Source of the DNA: Amaurobius ferox
Lineage: Eukaryota > Arthropoda > Arachnida > Araneae > Amaurobiidae
Reading direction: 5' to 3'
Assembly: GCA_951213105.1 (NCBI GenBank)
Contig: OX578152.1
Location: 102,793,382 to 102,857,381, forward strand
DNA: 64,000 bases
Shown here: piece by piece, positions 23,060-34,688 of the stretch
How positions within the stretch are numbered: the stretch's first letter is position 1
Layout of the letters: every line of letters starts with the position of its first letter
Notes under the pieces: generated by a model
What the model was told of the DNA's origin: nothing
Seen by the model: the letters and a program-made list of their open reading frames with translations, nothing else
Database searches by the model: none
Made by a program: the position numbers and the translations under genes

Positions 23060-23700
23060 ATTAGGTTAAGTTTTATATTAGATTGATATTAGATTGAAGT
23101 CGAATTAGAAGTCAACACAAAAGTCATGATCTTGGGTTGAAGTAAAAAGGTTCTTTATAACTTTATCAACTAAATTGATAAACTTTAAAACAAACTACTA
23201 TAATAAACAGAATAAAAAACCGCAGAATTAAGAAAAATATACCATTGCAAATTAATGTATGCTGTACTTACTGAAGTTTTTACTTTTAAGATTTTATAAA
23301 CTGTTCTTTTAAATGTTTTTCTTTTATATACCTGAATTCAGTTTAAAAGTGTTCAAATAAATTGCTATTTTCTAAAGTTTTTTCTTTATTTATTCTTTCT
23401 AAATTGCCTTCAAACGTTAGAAATCCCATTATTCCTTGCACGTACAAAATTAAAAAGTATCATAATGCTTTTTTAAGACCTAAAACGCTGCGGTGGATTA
23501 TAAGCAGCACCAAAACTGCCTAATTTAATGTCGTTGTTTATTGTTGCGTGGAAATAAACTCATTAACAAAGTCTTAAGAATGTTTAGTTTAAGACGGTGT
23601 AAACGAACGAAACAAATTTTGAATATAGGTGTGGGTGGGAAATTTCATGGGGTTACGGAGGTTTAAAATATTGTTTTTAAACTATCACAAAAATGGCTTA
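23060..23700. other. No gene or recognised repeat
   Basis: AT-rich sequence. No supported feature. Confidence 0.4.
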
Positions 23701-23708
23701 CTAAAGTT

Positions 23709-24476
23709 TTTTCTTTCCCTACAATAAGTGGTAATAGTGGTAATGTATAGGGATAGAATTGGAATCATGTCGAAAATCGCAACTCCAGTTTTCGACAGAT
23801 CAACACAGATATTTGGGACCTCTAGAACACGAAGAAAACTATTTTTAGCGTAACGTCTGTGTGTGTGTGTGTGCGTGTGTGTGCGTGCACGCGTGTATAT
23901 ATGTCTCTGTGTCTGTCTATGAAATGTATATATCCATTCTAATTCAAAAGCTAATTGACCAAATTTCATAAAATTTTATGGGTTAGTCGCCTAGAGGTAA
24001 CCTGGCGCTTACCTGAGACGCTTACCTGGCGCTTACCCTAGAGGTAACCTGGTTAACCTGGTGCTTATTAAATTTTGGTACCATTCCGTTAAACAGAATC
24101 TGCTTTCTTTACGAAATGGCCTGTAAAAATCGCCAAAATCTAAAATAAAAGAGCACGTACGTTCAAATGTATCCATTAAATTCTTGTTTTATACGTAATT
24201 TTTATCGATGAAATGGATAAGACTTATCCCTTTATACTAGGACTCGCCATTCTCGAGATATTTTAGTTCTTCGCATTTTTGCTACGCCAACTTTGAAAAT
24301 AATCCCAGTTACCAAATGAAAACGAAAATTGAATTAAAAGTGCCAATTCAGTGCAATTTAAAATAATTATGCGTGTTATTTCGTGCAATTAATCCCAATT
24401 TAATGAATTACTGAAGACATGTAGAGCAAGTGAATATGAGTCAGTAGGGAAAGTCATGTGTTGCCAACATTAGTTT
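23709..24476 (-). mobile_element. Family B element, copy B2 (full length, diverged)
   Basis: It starts with the terminal hairpin region (CTTTCCCTACAATAAG ... AATGTATAGGGAT) and has CTCTAGAACACGAAGAAAAC and a GT tract near 23860. A local expansion of CTTACCTGGCGCTTACC lies at 24000-24060. The block CCATTCTCGAGATATTTTAG follows, and the inverted left terminus ends near 24476 with the variant TTGCCAACATTAG. Confidence 0.8.
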
Positions 24477-24644
24477 TTTTTAAATATTTACCTTCGCATA
24501 CTCTAGAATGAAAGCTTTGTTTTCATGAAAATTTTCGATTTCGAGACACTGATTCCAGTATATATTTTAGGACGTCCTGAACATATTTTGAAATTTTTTA
24601 GCGTGATGTGCAGAATCCACTTCGACGATAAATCTTGCAATATC

Positions 24645-24717
24645 GTCCCAGTAGCTCAACGGTAGAGCATCAGATGGCAAGTACTGAGAGCCGTGGCTCG
24701 ATTATCGGTTGGGGCAG
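24645..24717 (+). mobile_element. tRNA-like SINE head (upstream of minisatellite)
   Basis: GTCCCAG at the start can pair with TTGGGGC at the end, as an acceptor stem. GCTCAACGGTAGAGC forms a D-arm and A box, and GGCTCGATTATCG is a degenerate B box. The anticodon region and T stem are not canonical, so a functional tRNA gene is unlikely. Confidence 0.6.
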
Positions 24718-24889
24718 CAAAGGCGCCATTACAATGGCGCCTGACCAAATCCACCCTGTTAGTTGGTGCAAAGATGTTAGAGGTTTGAAAGTGACCCGAG
24801 TACAACTAGCACGAATTTAGTGAACTCTTGCATATTGAGCACTGATTTCAAATTGGAAGCATAACGACCACGCAGGATGTTAATCTGGA

Positions 24890-25440
24890 GTAAAAATTAG
24901 CATCAGAAGGCTAAGATAAGGTAAAATTAGCATCAGGAGGCTTAGCTAAGGTCAAATAGCATCAAGAGACTAAGATAATGTAAAAATAGCACCAGGAGGC
25001 TAAGTTAAGGTAAAATAGCATCAGGAGGCTAAGATAAGGTAAAAATAGCATCAGGAGGCTAAGCTAAGGTAAAATTAGCATCAAGAGACTAAGATAATGT
25101 AAAAATAGCACCAGGAGGCTAAGTTAAGGTAAAAATAGCATCAGGAGGCTAAGTTAAGGTAAAATAGCATCAGGAGGCTAAGCTGAGGTAAAAATAGCAT
25201 CAGGAGGCTAAGCTAAGGTAAAAATAGCATCAGGAGGCTAAGCTAAGGTAAAATTAGCATCAAGAAGCTAAGATAATGTAAAAATAGCATCAGGAGGCTA
25301 AGCTAAGGTAAAAATAGCGTCAGGAGACTAAGCTAAGATAAAATTAGCATTAGAAGCTTAAGCTAAGGTAAAATAGCATCAAGAGGCTAAGATAATGTAA
25401 AAATAGCATCAGGAGACTAAGCTAAAGTAAAACCAGCAAG
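24890..25440 (+). repeat. 25-26 bp minisatellite, about 22 units
   Basis: The unit is GCATCAGGAGGCTAAGCTAA followed by GGTAAAAATA. Variants alternate (CAAGAGACTAAGATAATG and CACCAGGAGG), forming higher-order groups. The array lies between two tRNA-like heads of one type. Confidence 0.95.
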
Positions 25441-25552
25441 AGTTGGTCAGTCAGGTTGTCAGTTGCACGCCAATCTGGCATTAGAGATTGAAGATAGCAG
25501 AGTACACACTTTGATGGTAAGAAGACAATTCCGTTCCAGCTCAACGGTAGAG

Positions 25553-25632
25553 CTGGGACGGATAGCTCAACGGTAGAGCGTTGTTCTGTCTTGTACGAAG
25601 ATCCGTCGTTCAATTCTCGGTTTGTGCAGCAA
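25553..25632 (+). mobile_element. tRNA-like SINE head (downstream of minisatellite)
   Basis: GGATAGCTCAACGGTAGAGC is the A-box arm and GTCGTTCAATTCTCGG the B-box region, similar to the element at 24645. The A-box arm is also duplicated immediately upstream (CAGCTCAACGGTAGAGC near 25537). Confidence 0.6.
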
Positions 25633-25639
25633 GGTTCCA

Positions 25640-26995
25640 TACAGATATTCGCTTGTCTCTGATTTCTGTGGTTAATTTCTTGTGTACCATATATTATATT
25701 TAGCCGATGGTTGAAAACAAAATAACAGTAGAACTGGTACATCCTTTAATATCCTTTTAGTGCTTTCATTTTGACATATATTGATCTAATTTCATATTTT
25801 TCATAAGTTTGTTTACAAACGGGACCAGGTTGCTTTATTCCTCAGATCTGCATGTGCAAATAGTTTTGTATTGCGATAATAAATATTCTAGGAGAATTTA
25901 CATTTTAGGAGAATAAAGTTAAATATTTAATATAATGTTTTGAATAGCAATATCATTTAGAATATTAGAATTTACACATAATTGTGAATTTTAATTTTTT
26001 TTATGTAATACTACTTTCCATACGAAGAACTGATATACTGCTAGTTTGACGTATAACTGATAATATGAGGCACTATTAAGATGTAAGCTTCAACAGACTT
26101 TTCAACAATACTGTCAATCCCATATGACAAATATGTGAAAACAGAAAGTACCGCTTCCATTCTATTTACAATATGATAAATCTCTTAAAGCAGTCTAATT
26201 CATCTTGCGATTCAAAAAGTTTCTTGTTTCTTTGTTTGTTTCTTTCAAACAGTTCTTCAAAATTTTTAATTAAACTCTACGAACTAATATAATATGTTAA
26301 TTTACGGTGCGGATTTGAGAGGAAATTGAACAAAAGAATCATCGCTTAAAATTGATACGGAAATGAACGAATGACACATGGACTTTAAAATATTCGCAGT
26401 CAGAAATTGGCGTATCCATGTATTATTCTAATTGTTCTGCATCGAAATATAGCGTACCAAAGACTCATTCAAGATTCTAAACCCCAGAATTCAAAACAGG
26501 AATTTGAGTAACCAAAGTCAATAACTTAGAGAGTGTGTGCATGTGTATGTGTGCTTTGTACTTAAAATTTATTCGTCTCTCACAAGCTGATGGATTCGAC
26601 GCCAACAGGTCTATAGACTTAAGCATTAATTAAATAAGGTATCTTCAAAATGTGATGTTTTTTTAAAAATATACTGTAAGTAATATCACTATTACTATTT
26701 TAAGTCAAATGCTTAACTATCTAAACAGGTAAATAATGATAGAATGGAATAGTTTGAGAAGTCACGGTTTTTAAAGAATAAATTAAAAATAAAATTCCAT
26801 ATACACACTGATGGAAATTGCACTAATTGCCTGTTGAATTTGCCTGAAAATTTAAATACAGTAACGTCACTGCAACGTATGCAAATGATTAAAGTTTCGC
26901 AGTAATTCCACAGAAGCAGTAGCTGATATAAGACCAAACCGGACGAGCTGTGACTTAAACGCAGGGGGGAGGGAGTATCCCAGGCATGACTGACT
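25640..26995. other. No gene or recognised repeat
   Basis: AT-rich sequence. Several short open frames have no recognisable domain. Confidence 0.4.
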
Positions 26996-27002
26996 TATTT
27001 TT

Positions 27003-27990
27003 TAACACTTTACAGCATAGTTGAAATGTGTTTATGACTTTGTTCATTCAATCTGTCTGTCTGTTCGCACGATAACTGCTGTAAAAATGATTTTAACGAA
27101 ATAAAATTTTAGTATGTTATTGAGACCATCTGTAAGACATATAGGGATGTAAATAAATGATATCACCCAGTTAGTTTTGGATTGAACCCGGGTTGAAAAA
27201 ATGAAATGCATTGAACCCTATGGGACCTAATTTTTCAAACACTATTTAAACGAATTTAAAATTCCCAAATTGCTTAGAAAGTTTTAGGAAATATTCAAAT
27301 TATCCCATAAAATGTATAAAAAGAATTTCAGCAAAATATGTTCGGTAGTTTTTTTAAATAAAAATTAAAATAGAAATTACACCTATATTATATGAAGAGA
27401 TCACGTGACTCGCTTCAAAATAAAATATAGCATCTATCTTTTTTTCCCAGTGTAAAAATCGTGATTTTTAAAGTTCTTTTACATTTATATTTAGTGTTGC
27501 ATTTAACCTAAAACCACTTTATTTTTGCGCATTTTCTGTGCATCTATATTCTGTGCCAATGCAATTACAATATTGAGTTTAAATGAATATCAAACTTTTG
27601 ATTATTTCTACAACGAAACTTAATTTTAATGGATGCAGAATGTAAACAAGTGATTTTAAAATGAGTTGTATAAGAATTGCTGAATTTTTTTATGCGAAAT
27701 TATTTAACTCTGGAGTCTGGAATAAAAGTGGATGAATGCAATATCCACTGCGTTTACATTGAGAGCCAGACAATTTATATTTCGATGACGTCATTTGAAT
27801 AAAATTCATTTTTTTAAGTTTTAAGTTTTAAGTTTTCATATATAATAAATTAATGTAGTACTGTGATAATTTAAAATATATCAGCGCTAAATGTATCGTA
27901 TTTTAGAGATGTTTAAATAAAATTGCATTTCAGTTCGATAGTGTGTCATAATCAATGAATGCTTTATGTGTAATTGGTTTTTCTTGTTTT
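27003..27990 (+). mobile_element. Family D element, near full length
   Basis: It starts with the hairpin AACACTTTACAGCATAGTTG...AAATGTGTT and a TCTGTCTGTCTG tract. AAAATTTTAGTATGTTATTG, TTTTGGATTGAACCCGGGTT, GCATTTTCTGTGCATCTATA and AAATAAAATTGCATTTCAGT follow. It has the same order of blocks as 61964-63770. At 27800-27830 it keeps the T-run site that is filled by B6 in the other copy. Confidence 0.8.
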
Positions 27991-28203
27991 ACATGGCTCT
28001 GCGAATTTTGTCCTCGCGAGCTCTTAGAAGAGACCGTGAATCGAATGACCTCATACAAGGCCCGTTCAAGCGCGTGTTATGCAAATTTTGTTTCGCTCGC
28101 AGCCCCAGTGGTGCGCTGCGAGCTACTGCGCTATCCATATATCTGTGTGATCAAGTGTTTGTGTGTGTATAAATTCACATGCTGCAACTTGGTATGCTGT
28201 TGT

Positions 28204-28952
28204 TATTTTCCCTGCAATACATGGTACTGTATAGAGAAAGTATTGGAATCATACCGAAAATTGCAACTCGAGTTTTCGACGGATCTACACGTTTCGGGAC
28301 CTCTAGAATACGATACAACCATTTTTAACGTGACGTCTGTGTGTGTGTCTGTCTGTGCAGATTTTGCATCCACTCTAACTAAAAAACTAATTGACCGAAT
28401 TTCATAAAATTTGGTAGGTAAGGCACTTGTGGGCGAATCTGGTGCTGATTAGTTTTGAGTTCGATTCGTGATAAAAGAACTCGCATTGTTTTACGAAATG
28501 ACCCTCAAAAATTGCCTTAATCCACTCTAGCTGGAAAACTAATGGACCGAATTTCACAAAATTCGGTGGGTAAGTTGCTTGTGAATTACCCTGGTGCTGA
28601 ATGGATATTGGTGCAATTCGGAAAAAAATAACCTGCCTTTTTCTGCAAAATGGCCCGCAACAATCGTCAACATCTAAAATAAAAACTATGTATGCTTAAA
28701 TATATATATTAAATGCTTGTTTTATACGTAATTTTTAACAAAGAAAAAAATAAGACCGACCCCATTACTCTAAAACTAGCCGTTCTCGAGATATTTTAGT
28801 TTTTTCGAATTTTCTCTACGCCACCTTTGAAAATAAATTCAGTTATTAAATGAGAACGAAAAATGAATTAAAAGTGAATTAAATTTAATTAAAATAAAGA
28901 GAACGTGGATATAAGTCTGCAGGGAAAGTCATGTGCTGCCTATATCATATTT
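28204..28952 (-). mobile_element. Family B element, copy B3 (full length)
   Basis: It starts with TTTTCCCTGCAATACATGG and a hairpin partner TGTATAGAGAAAGT. CGAGTTTTCGACGGATCTAC, two GGTGCTGAT(T/G) blocks and GCCGTTCTCGAGATATTTTA follow. It ends with TGCAGGGAAAGTCATGTGCT, GCC and then TATATCATA. Confidence 0.85.
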
Positions 28953-29229
28953 TACATTAGTTGTGTCATATTTTGCATTCATTATTTGCAAATAATCACA
29001 GCGCCACATTTTCACCTGTCGGCCAGTTTTGGAGCTACACTTTTTATTGCACCTTTTTTTTCCTATGGTGTGAAATGTTTGTCCTGCAAATCTGGAGACG
29101 TTACGTAAACGAGTTAACATTACAGAACTTTCCAAACAGGGTTACTTTAATTTGAATCACCCTGTATATCAGATAACATAAAAAATGCAAATTTCAATGT
29201 ATTTTTAAAAAATATAGATACAAAGAAAT

Positions 29230-29760
29230 TTTCCTACGGATTCGGTTCAAGCATTGTGGAAAATAACAGTATTCGATCTTTCTGATGCTGTCAAGGCGGA
29301 AACTCTCTGATAATATTTTCGATCGCTAATGAACCGATTTGTATGAAAATGTCAAAATATAAAATAACTGCAAAATAAAATCAAAATTTTGAAAACTGCG
29401 CTGAGGTGAACCTTTCTGAAATATCCGCGTACAGACTTTTATGGCCGTAGGACGCTTAGGATTCTTGTTACAGACTACACATAGGCATACAAACAGAAAT
29501 ATTATATTTATTAAATAAGAAAAATATGAACAAGATAGATTACGTTGTCAACACACGAGAAGTATATATTTTTTAAAAATTCACGATAATTGGACTGCTA
29601 AATGTATCGATTCTGTTCAAAGCTTGTTTGAAGTCGAATTTTTCGATCATTTCGATGCTGCCAAGATTAGATGCCCTGAGATTATGTTTTTGTTTGTCAA
29701 GAAACCGATTTGTGTGAAAATCGTGCTTTTCTTCACTTCTCCCTCTTTTTTTCTATTTAC
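29230..29760 (+). repeat. Diverged repeat G, two related segments
   Basis: GATGCTGTCAAGGCGGAAAC near 29282 and GATGCTGCCAAGATTAGATG near 29653 head two related stretches containing AACCGATTTGT(A/G)TGAAAAT. The inverse of this family occurs at 51000-51320 (TTTTCACACAAATCGGTTCC). It may be an old relative of families A to C. Confidence 0.4.
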
Positions 29761-29809
29761 TATTATACAACGTGTGAGGAAAGAAATAGATTTTACTTTT
29801 TATGTAAGG

Positions 29810-30325
29810 AAAGTGATGTAATGTATGCAGGAAATCTAATGCATTATACTATTCATCTAGGAAAAGTGATACATTATACTATATATGTAGGGAAAGGTTA
29901 CATTGTACTATGTATGTAGGGAAAGTAATACATTATATGTAAAGAAATGTAAGTATGTAAAGAAACGGACCTTGTATGTAAAGAAACGGACAGATTAAAT
30001 CTTGAACGTAGGGAGAGTATTTATCTATGTACTATGTATGTAGAGAAAGTCATTGTACTATGTATAAAGGGAAAGTCATTGTACTATGCATGTAGAAAAA
30101 GTCATTACTATGCCTGTAGGGAAAGCAATACATTATATCTTGTATGTAAAGAAAGTAACACATTAAATCTTGTATGTAAGGAAATTATTTCATTATAATA
30201 TATATGCAATGAAAGTGATTATACTATGTATGTAGGGAAAGTAATTAATTATACCATGAATATAAGAAAAGCAATACATTAGAATTCGTTTGTAGGGAAA
30301 GTAATGTATTATACTATGTATAACA
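29810..30325 (+). repeat. Tandem array of terminal-hairpin-like units, about 25-45 bp
   Basis: The unit is roughly CATTATACTATGTATGTAGG followed by GAAAGTAATA, and more than ten variant units are visible. It resembles the right half of the A/B/C terminal hairpin (CATTATGTATATAAGGAAAGTAATA read in two parts). The array sits 500 bp before a family C element. Confidence 0.7.
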
Positions 30326-30329
30326 GAGT

Positions 30330-30815
30330 AACTAAAAGTTAAGCTTTAGTATACACGGAAAAATCATGTTCTATTGATGTTCTTGACAAACAGCAACACC
30401 TGTCTTCTTTCGTAACTACATAGTAACGTCGTCAGAAAGAAACATTGGGAGAGGAGTGGGAGTGTTTGTAACGAATATCTTGGTTCCCATTTCTCCAAAT
30501 ATGATTTCTAAGAACTTCGATGAGTTCTGGTGTATTCCTGGGTGGGTCAAACCCCCAAATCACCCCACCTTGGCGACGCCACTGTATCTAACATATAAAT
30601 AAATATTAAAGCAAACCTAAAGCTTTCGAAGGAACTTTGGGAATAAATCACATAATTTTCTTCATTCAGAGCCATCCGGTATCTGGCAGATATAAATGAC
30701 CCAGTCGCTGTCCCAGGAGAAAGCCCTGAAGTGATTCCAGTCCATTAGTATTTGATATCGAATAAGGAAAATGAACCAAAACGCTTAAAAAGAATCTCCT
30801 TCATTAAACTTTTCT
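30330..30815. other. No gene or recognised repeat
   Basis: Mixed sequence. No supported feature. Confidence 0.4.
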
Positions 30816-31806
30816 CTACATACGTAGCATAATGTATAGGGAAAGTATTGTGACTGGGTCGAAAAGTAAATATATGATTGTCGATGGAAGAGCCATGTCA
30901 AATATTTCAGAACTCGAATCAAGCGTTTTTGAGGTGAAGTCTGTGTGTGTGTGTATGTACTATATTAACTTGTGTATGTATCACGTATCCTTAAGTATGT
31001 TTATGCAATATCTCACTAACGAAAATAGAACATTTCGAAAAACATATGGTACGACTTTTTATCAATCAGTGAATACTGAAACCTCATTGGTGTGAAGCCT
31101 GTGAACGAATGTTCGGAAGAGCCCCCCCCCCCCCTCCCCACACACACACACACACTCCGAATTTGAGAATGAATTTTTCAAAAATACTAAAAAGTCAAGA
31201 TCTTTAATAATGCTACATAAATTATCATTTTTACCCAATTTATCATTAGAAATCGGATGACACAAAATTTAGAACGCTAACATGTATCTTTCTCGAGATG
31301 TAGCCCTTTTTCGGATAAATTTATCAAAAAATTGCATAAAATTAAAATAAGTAGCAAGTATCCTTAAATAGGTAAGCAACAAATTTGACGAAATGTCGAT
31401 ACATTGGCGTCTTTCTAAAAATGTTACCATATTAATGACAACGTCGCCCAACTGAAAAAATAACCAAAAATGGAGCCAAAATTTCTGAAAACTCGATATC
31501 TTAGAAAGTGAAGTTCAATTACTTTGATAATTATTTCAATTTTAGGAGAACTAATATTCTTAATTCGGAATATTGTGCTTTTCACTGTTTGTGGGAGAAT
31601 AACGTTTTATTGTGGGGGGGGGGGGGGGAGCGTCTAAGTCACCCTAAATTTATTGCGTTTTGCAAGGGGTTATATAGTAATACTGTTTCGACAGCAAGTC
31701 TTAAAATATTGTCATAAATATCATACATCATTAGTTTGCTGTTAAAGAAGTGAAGACATTACATAATGTAAGAAAAATCATGTACTTTCCACATCATATT
31801 TTTTCA
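30815..31806 (-). mobile_element. Family C element, related to A and B
   Basis: It begins with CTTTTCTCTACATACGTAGC and ATAATGTATAGGGAAAGTAT, then has TGACTGGGTCGAAAAG, a GT tract near 30943 and a C-run near 31121-31135. A CTTTCTCGAGATGTAGCCC block lies near 31287 and a G18-type run near 31613-31630. It ends with a left-terminus variant, AAATCATGTACTTTCCACAT followed by CATATTTTTT. The order of blocks equals A and B, but primary similarity is lower. Confidence 0.65.
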
Positions 31807-32062
31807 GATAAGCATTATTTATCTGTAGTATTCAACATAAACATTGTCATGAATAAATCTCATGCATCATTAGCTTGCTATGGAAGAAGTGAGCCAATGC
31901 ATAATATAGGAAATATCATGTGCTGTCCACATCATATTTTTTCGACCAAGTCATAAAAAAACGTTGTGTTATAAATCTCATACATCATTAGTTTGCTGTG
32001 AAAAAAGTGAAGCCATAGCATAATGTAGGGAAAATCATGTACTTTCCACATCATATTTTTGA
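31807..32062 (-). repeat. Two additional tandem copies of the family C left terminus
   Basis: After the C element, the terminal segment recurs twice, ending ATCATGTGCTGTCCACATCA near 31937 and ATCATGTACTTTCCACATCA near 32056. Each copy is preceded by TCATACATCATTAGTTTGCT-like and GAAGTGAAGCCATAGCATAA-like text. Units are about 120-130 bp. Confidence 0.75.
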
Positions 32063-32334
32063 GATAAGAATTACTTCTCAGCAGTCTAAATCCAAGTACG
32101 TACAAATGCGATATTCATTATTTCAATGTATCTGTCATTACAAGCTAATAATTTTCTCAATACTCTGATTTAACTTTGGCCAGACATTTAATCTACAGCA
32201 ATTTAGACTTGTAAAACGGGGTTTGTCATTTGAAAGAGGCTGAAGATGTAAATATATAGGTCTGGAGAATGTAAATTTGTGTATAGAGTGTATAAATATT
32301 GTGCATGCCAATCTGTATATGCATGAGTATACTA

Positions 32335-32580
32335 ATCTGTGCATTCTAATTTGCATACTAATCTGTGTGTACTAATCTGAGTACTAAACTTTGTACTAAT
32401 GTGTGTACTAATATGTATACTAATCTATGTACTGACGTACTGTGTGTACTAATATGTATACTAATATGTGTACTACTGTGTATACTAATCTGTGCACATA
32501 CTAATGTGTATACTAATCTGTATACTAATCTAATGTGTATACTAATTTGTATACTAATCTAATGTGTATACTAATCTGCT
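32335..32580 (+). repeat. Minisatellite of 11-12 bp (TACTAATCTGTG type)
   Basis: About twenty imperfect TATACTAATNTG units, some arranged in pairs. Confidence 0.85.
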
Positions 32581-32707
32581 GCTGCTTTTATTTTTAGTTT
32601 AAACCACCCATCGTAAAATATAATGCATAAAAGAATAAAACAGGTTGAAAAATAGAAAAAAATATATTGTAACAAGAAAGATGAAAAGCCCGTTTAGATA
32701 AAATGAC

Positions 32708-32759
32708 CCGTATATATATATATATATATATACGTATATATATATATATATATTATATA

Positions 32760-32825
<66 letters not shown>
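32708..32825. repeat. (TA)n microsatellite
   Basis: Interrupted TATATA tract, close to a perfect alternating purine-pyrimidine run. Confidence 0.95.
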
Positions 32826-32827
<2 letters not shown>

Positions 32828-33723
32828 ATACAGAAGTAAAGCATTGAAATTTAGAATAAGTTGATATAACTCAAAAACCTCATATGTAAACAATACTACA
32901 TGGCTCTATGCAGCTCTTGTACAAATTTACAAATATAGTATCTAAATAGTGTTGGGCTGATTCAGATTTTGTTATAGTTTTTATCCACAAACGTTAAATT
33001 TAATGGAAACTCCTTGTAATATAAATAAAGTTTAAGTTATTTGGACATATGTATTGAGAAATTAAATAATAAAACTTTTTTTACTATATTTGATAAATGA
33101 AAAATTTTTCACTTTAAAATTAATTATATTATTATATTACACCATGGATTACAAATTTATATAAAAATGTCGTCCGATAGTAGAGAAACTGATCTAGTGA
33201 ATAGCGTTAGATATTTTTTAAATGAGGCTTTGAAACAGGGTTACCCCCTAAAGGTATTTTGATCAAGATCATATCGGAATTCACTGTTTTAACTGTAACC
33301 GAAAGTACAAGAAAATATTTGAAATGTTGAAACAGGGATATAAAGGATTTTGACAGACAAAAGTGGTACTTGATTATGGTGAGTTTGTTTAGACTCTAGA
33401 CTAAAGTTCAAGTTTGACATGGATACAATATATACAAGATAACAAGTAGTTTTGGTGAGAGTTTTATAGTTTATGTATTCAAAGGGAGTGTAATATACTT
33501 TGTAGAGTGGATGTTTAATGAATAGTACATTGAGTGAATTGGTTTATGTTCTTCATGTGAAGTTTTCCAAAGGTTTTGTTGTTTTCTATGGTGACATGTT
33601 GCTATGGCATAAAGCATGCTCAACCAGAGAGTGGGGGTCACAACTCCCCGACCAATTGGTGATACTTTTCTCTGTTTGCATTCAATTTCTACTTTCATGC
33701 ATTTCTAAAATTTCTATTTAGAT

Positions 33724-33724
<1 letters not shown>
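32826..33724. other. No gene or recognised repeat
   Basis: AT-rich sequence. No supported feature. Confidence 0.4.
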
Positions 33725-33788
<64 letters not shown>

Positions 33789-33824
33789 TTTATATATATA
33801 TATATATGTTATATATATGTTATA
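33725..33824. repeat. (TA)n microsatellite
   Basis: About 60 bp of uninterrupted TA dinucleotides, then shorter TATATATG runs. Confidence 0.95.
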
Positions 33825-34685
33825 AAGTTACGTGTAATACAGCCTTAACCTAAGGCCTCTAAATATCATACAATTTTGACAGCATTATTTAGACACAGAT
33901 AAAGATGGATTTTAGCTATATAGTTTCAAATTTTATTGAAACGGATTCGGCGTACATCCTGTAGCCCTATAAGTCGAAGTTACTCTTAAACTGTTTCAGT
34001 ATAATTGGAAATTTTCCTTGCTCTAAACATAAGACTACTAATATTTAAGCCTGTCAAAGGCAACACTTTTAAAAAATTGAGTTGAAACATTTTTCACAGA
34101 AAGTTTTGCTTTGCTTAAAAATGTATGTCACTCAGCATCAAAAAAGGCATTTGAATATTTGTTTCGTTCCGTTCTGTATCGTTGTAGATACCACAACTAT
34201 GCAAAGTTTCAGTCTTAGGACATCGGGCATTTGAAAGGCCCAGGAATACTTTTCGACTCCCCTCCCCACATTTTGTCCAGCTCTAGGGAAGAAATCGAAA
34301 ATCCGGCTTTATTTGTTTCTGTGTCGAGATTTATGCTATAAGTATGCTTTCTAAGTCAAGGGAGAAGGGGGAATCTGAACGGTCTGGAAAAACTTATTCC
34401 CAAAACAATTTTCTCTACTACTAGAGGAAAGAATGGGAAATCCCGCTCCGATAGATTGTGTTGGTTATAGGTTATGGGGTCTAGAAAATCAAATAAATGC
34501 AAAGACTTTTAAGGAGAGAAAGAATCCTGTTTACCAATGATTTTGTAGATGGGTCATTCCATGTCAATTCGTCCATGCCATAACATAGCCAGAAACGAAT
34601 AGCAAAGAAGATATTTCAAAATACAATTCTTACATCACCTCCTTTGAAGGTCGACCTAAATAAATCAGTAGAAAAAACTCAGGCT
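33825..34685. other. No gene or recognised repeat
   Basis: Mixed sequence. No supported feature. Confidence 0.4.
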
Positions 34686-34688
34686 AAG

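Noticed and set aside
24645..24717. Functional tRNA gene
   Set aside because: The acceptor and D arm look right, but the anticodon loop is too long and the T stem does not pair, so a SINE head is more likely.
24890..25440. CRISPR-like array of 25-bp repeats
   Set aside because: Units are contiguous with no unique spacers, there are no cas genes, and the DNA is eukaryotic.
31613..31630. G-run as a possible G-quadruplex regulatory site (also the C-runs at 6067 and 31121)
   Set aside because: The same place in other A and C copies has a short G or C run, so these are slippage expansions inside repeats.
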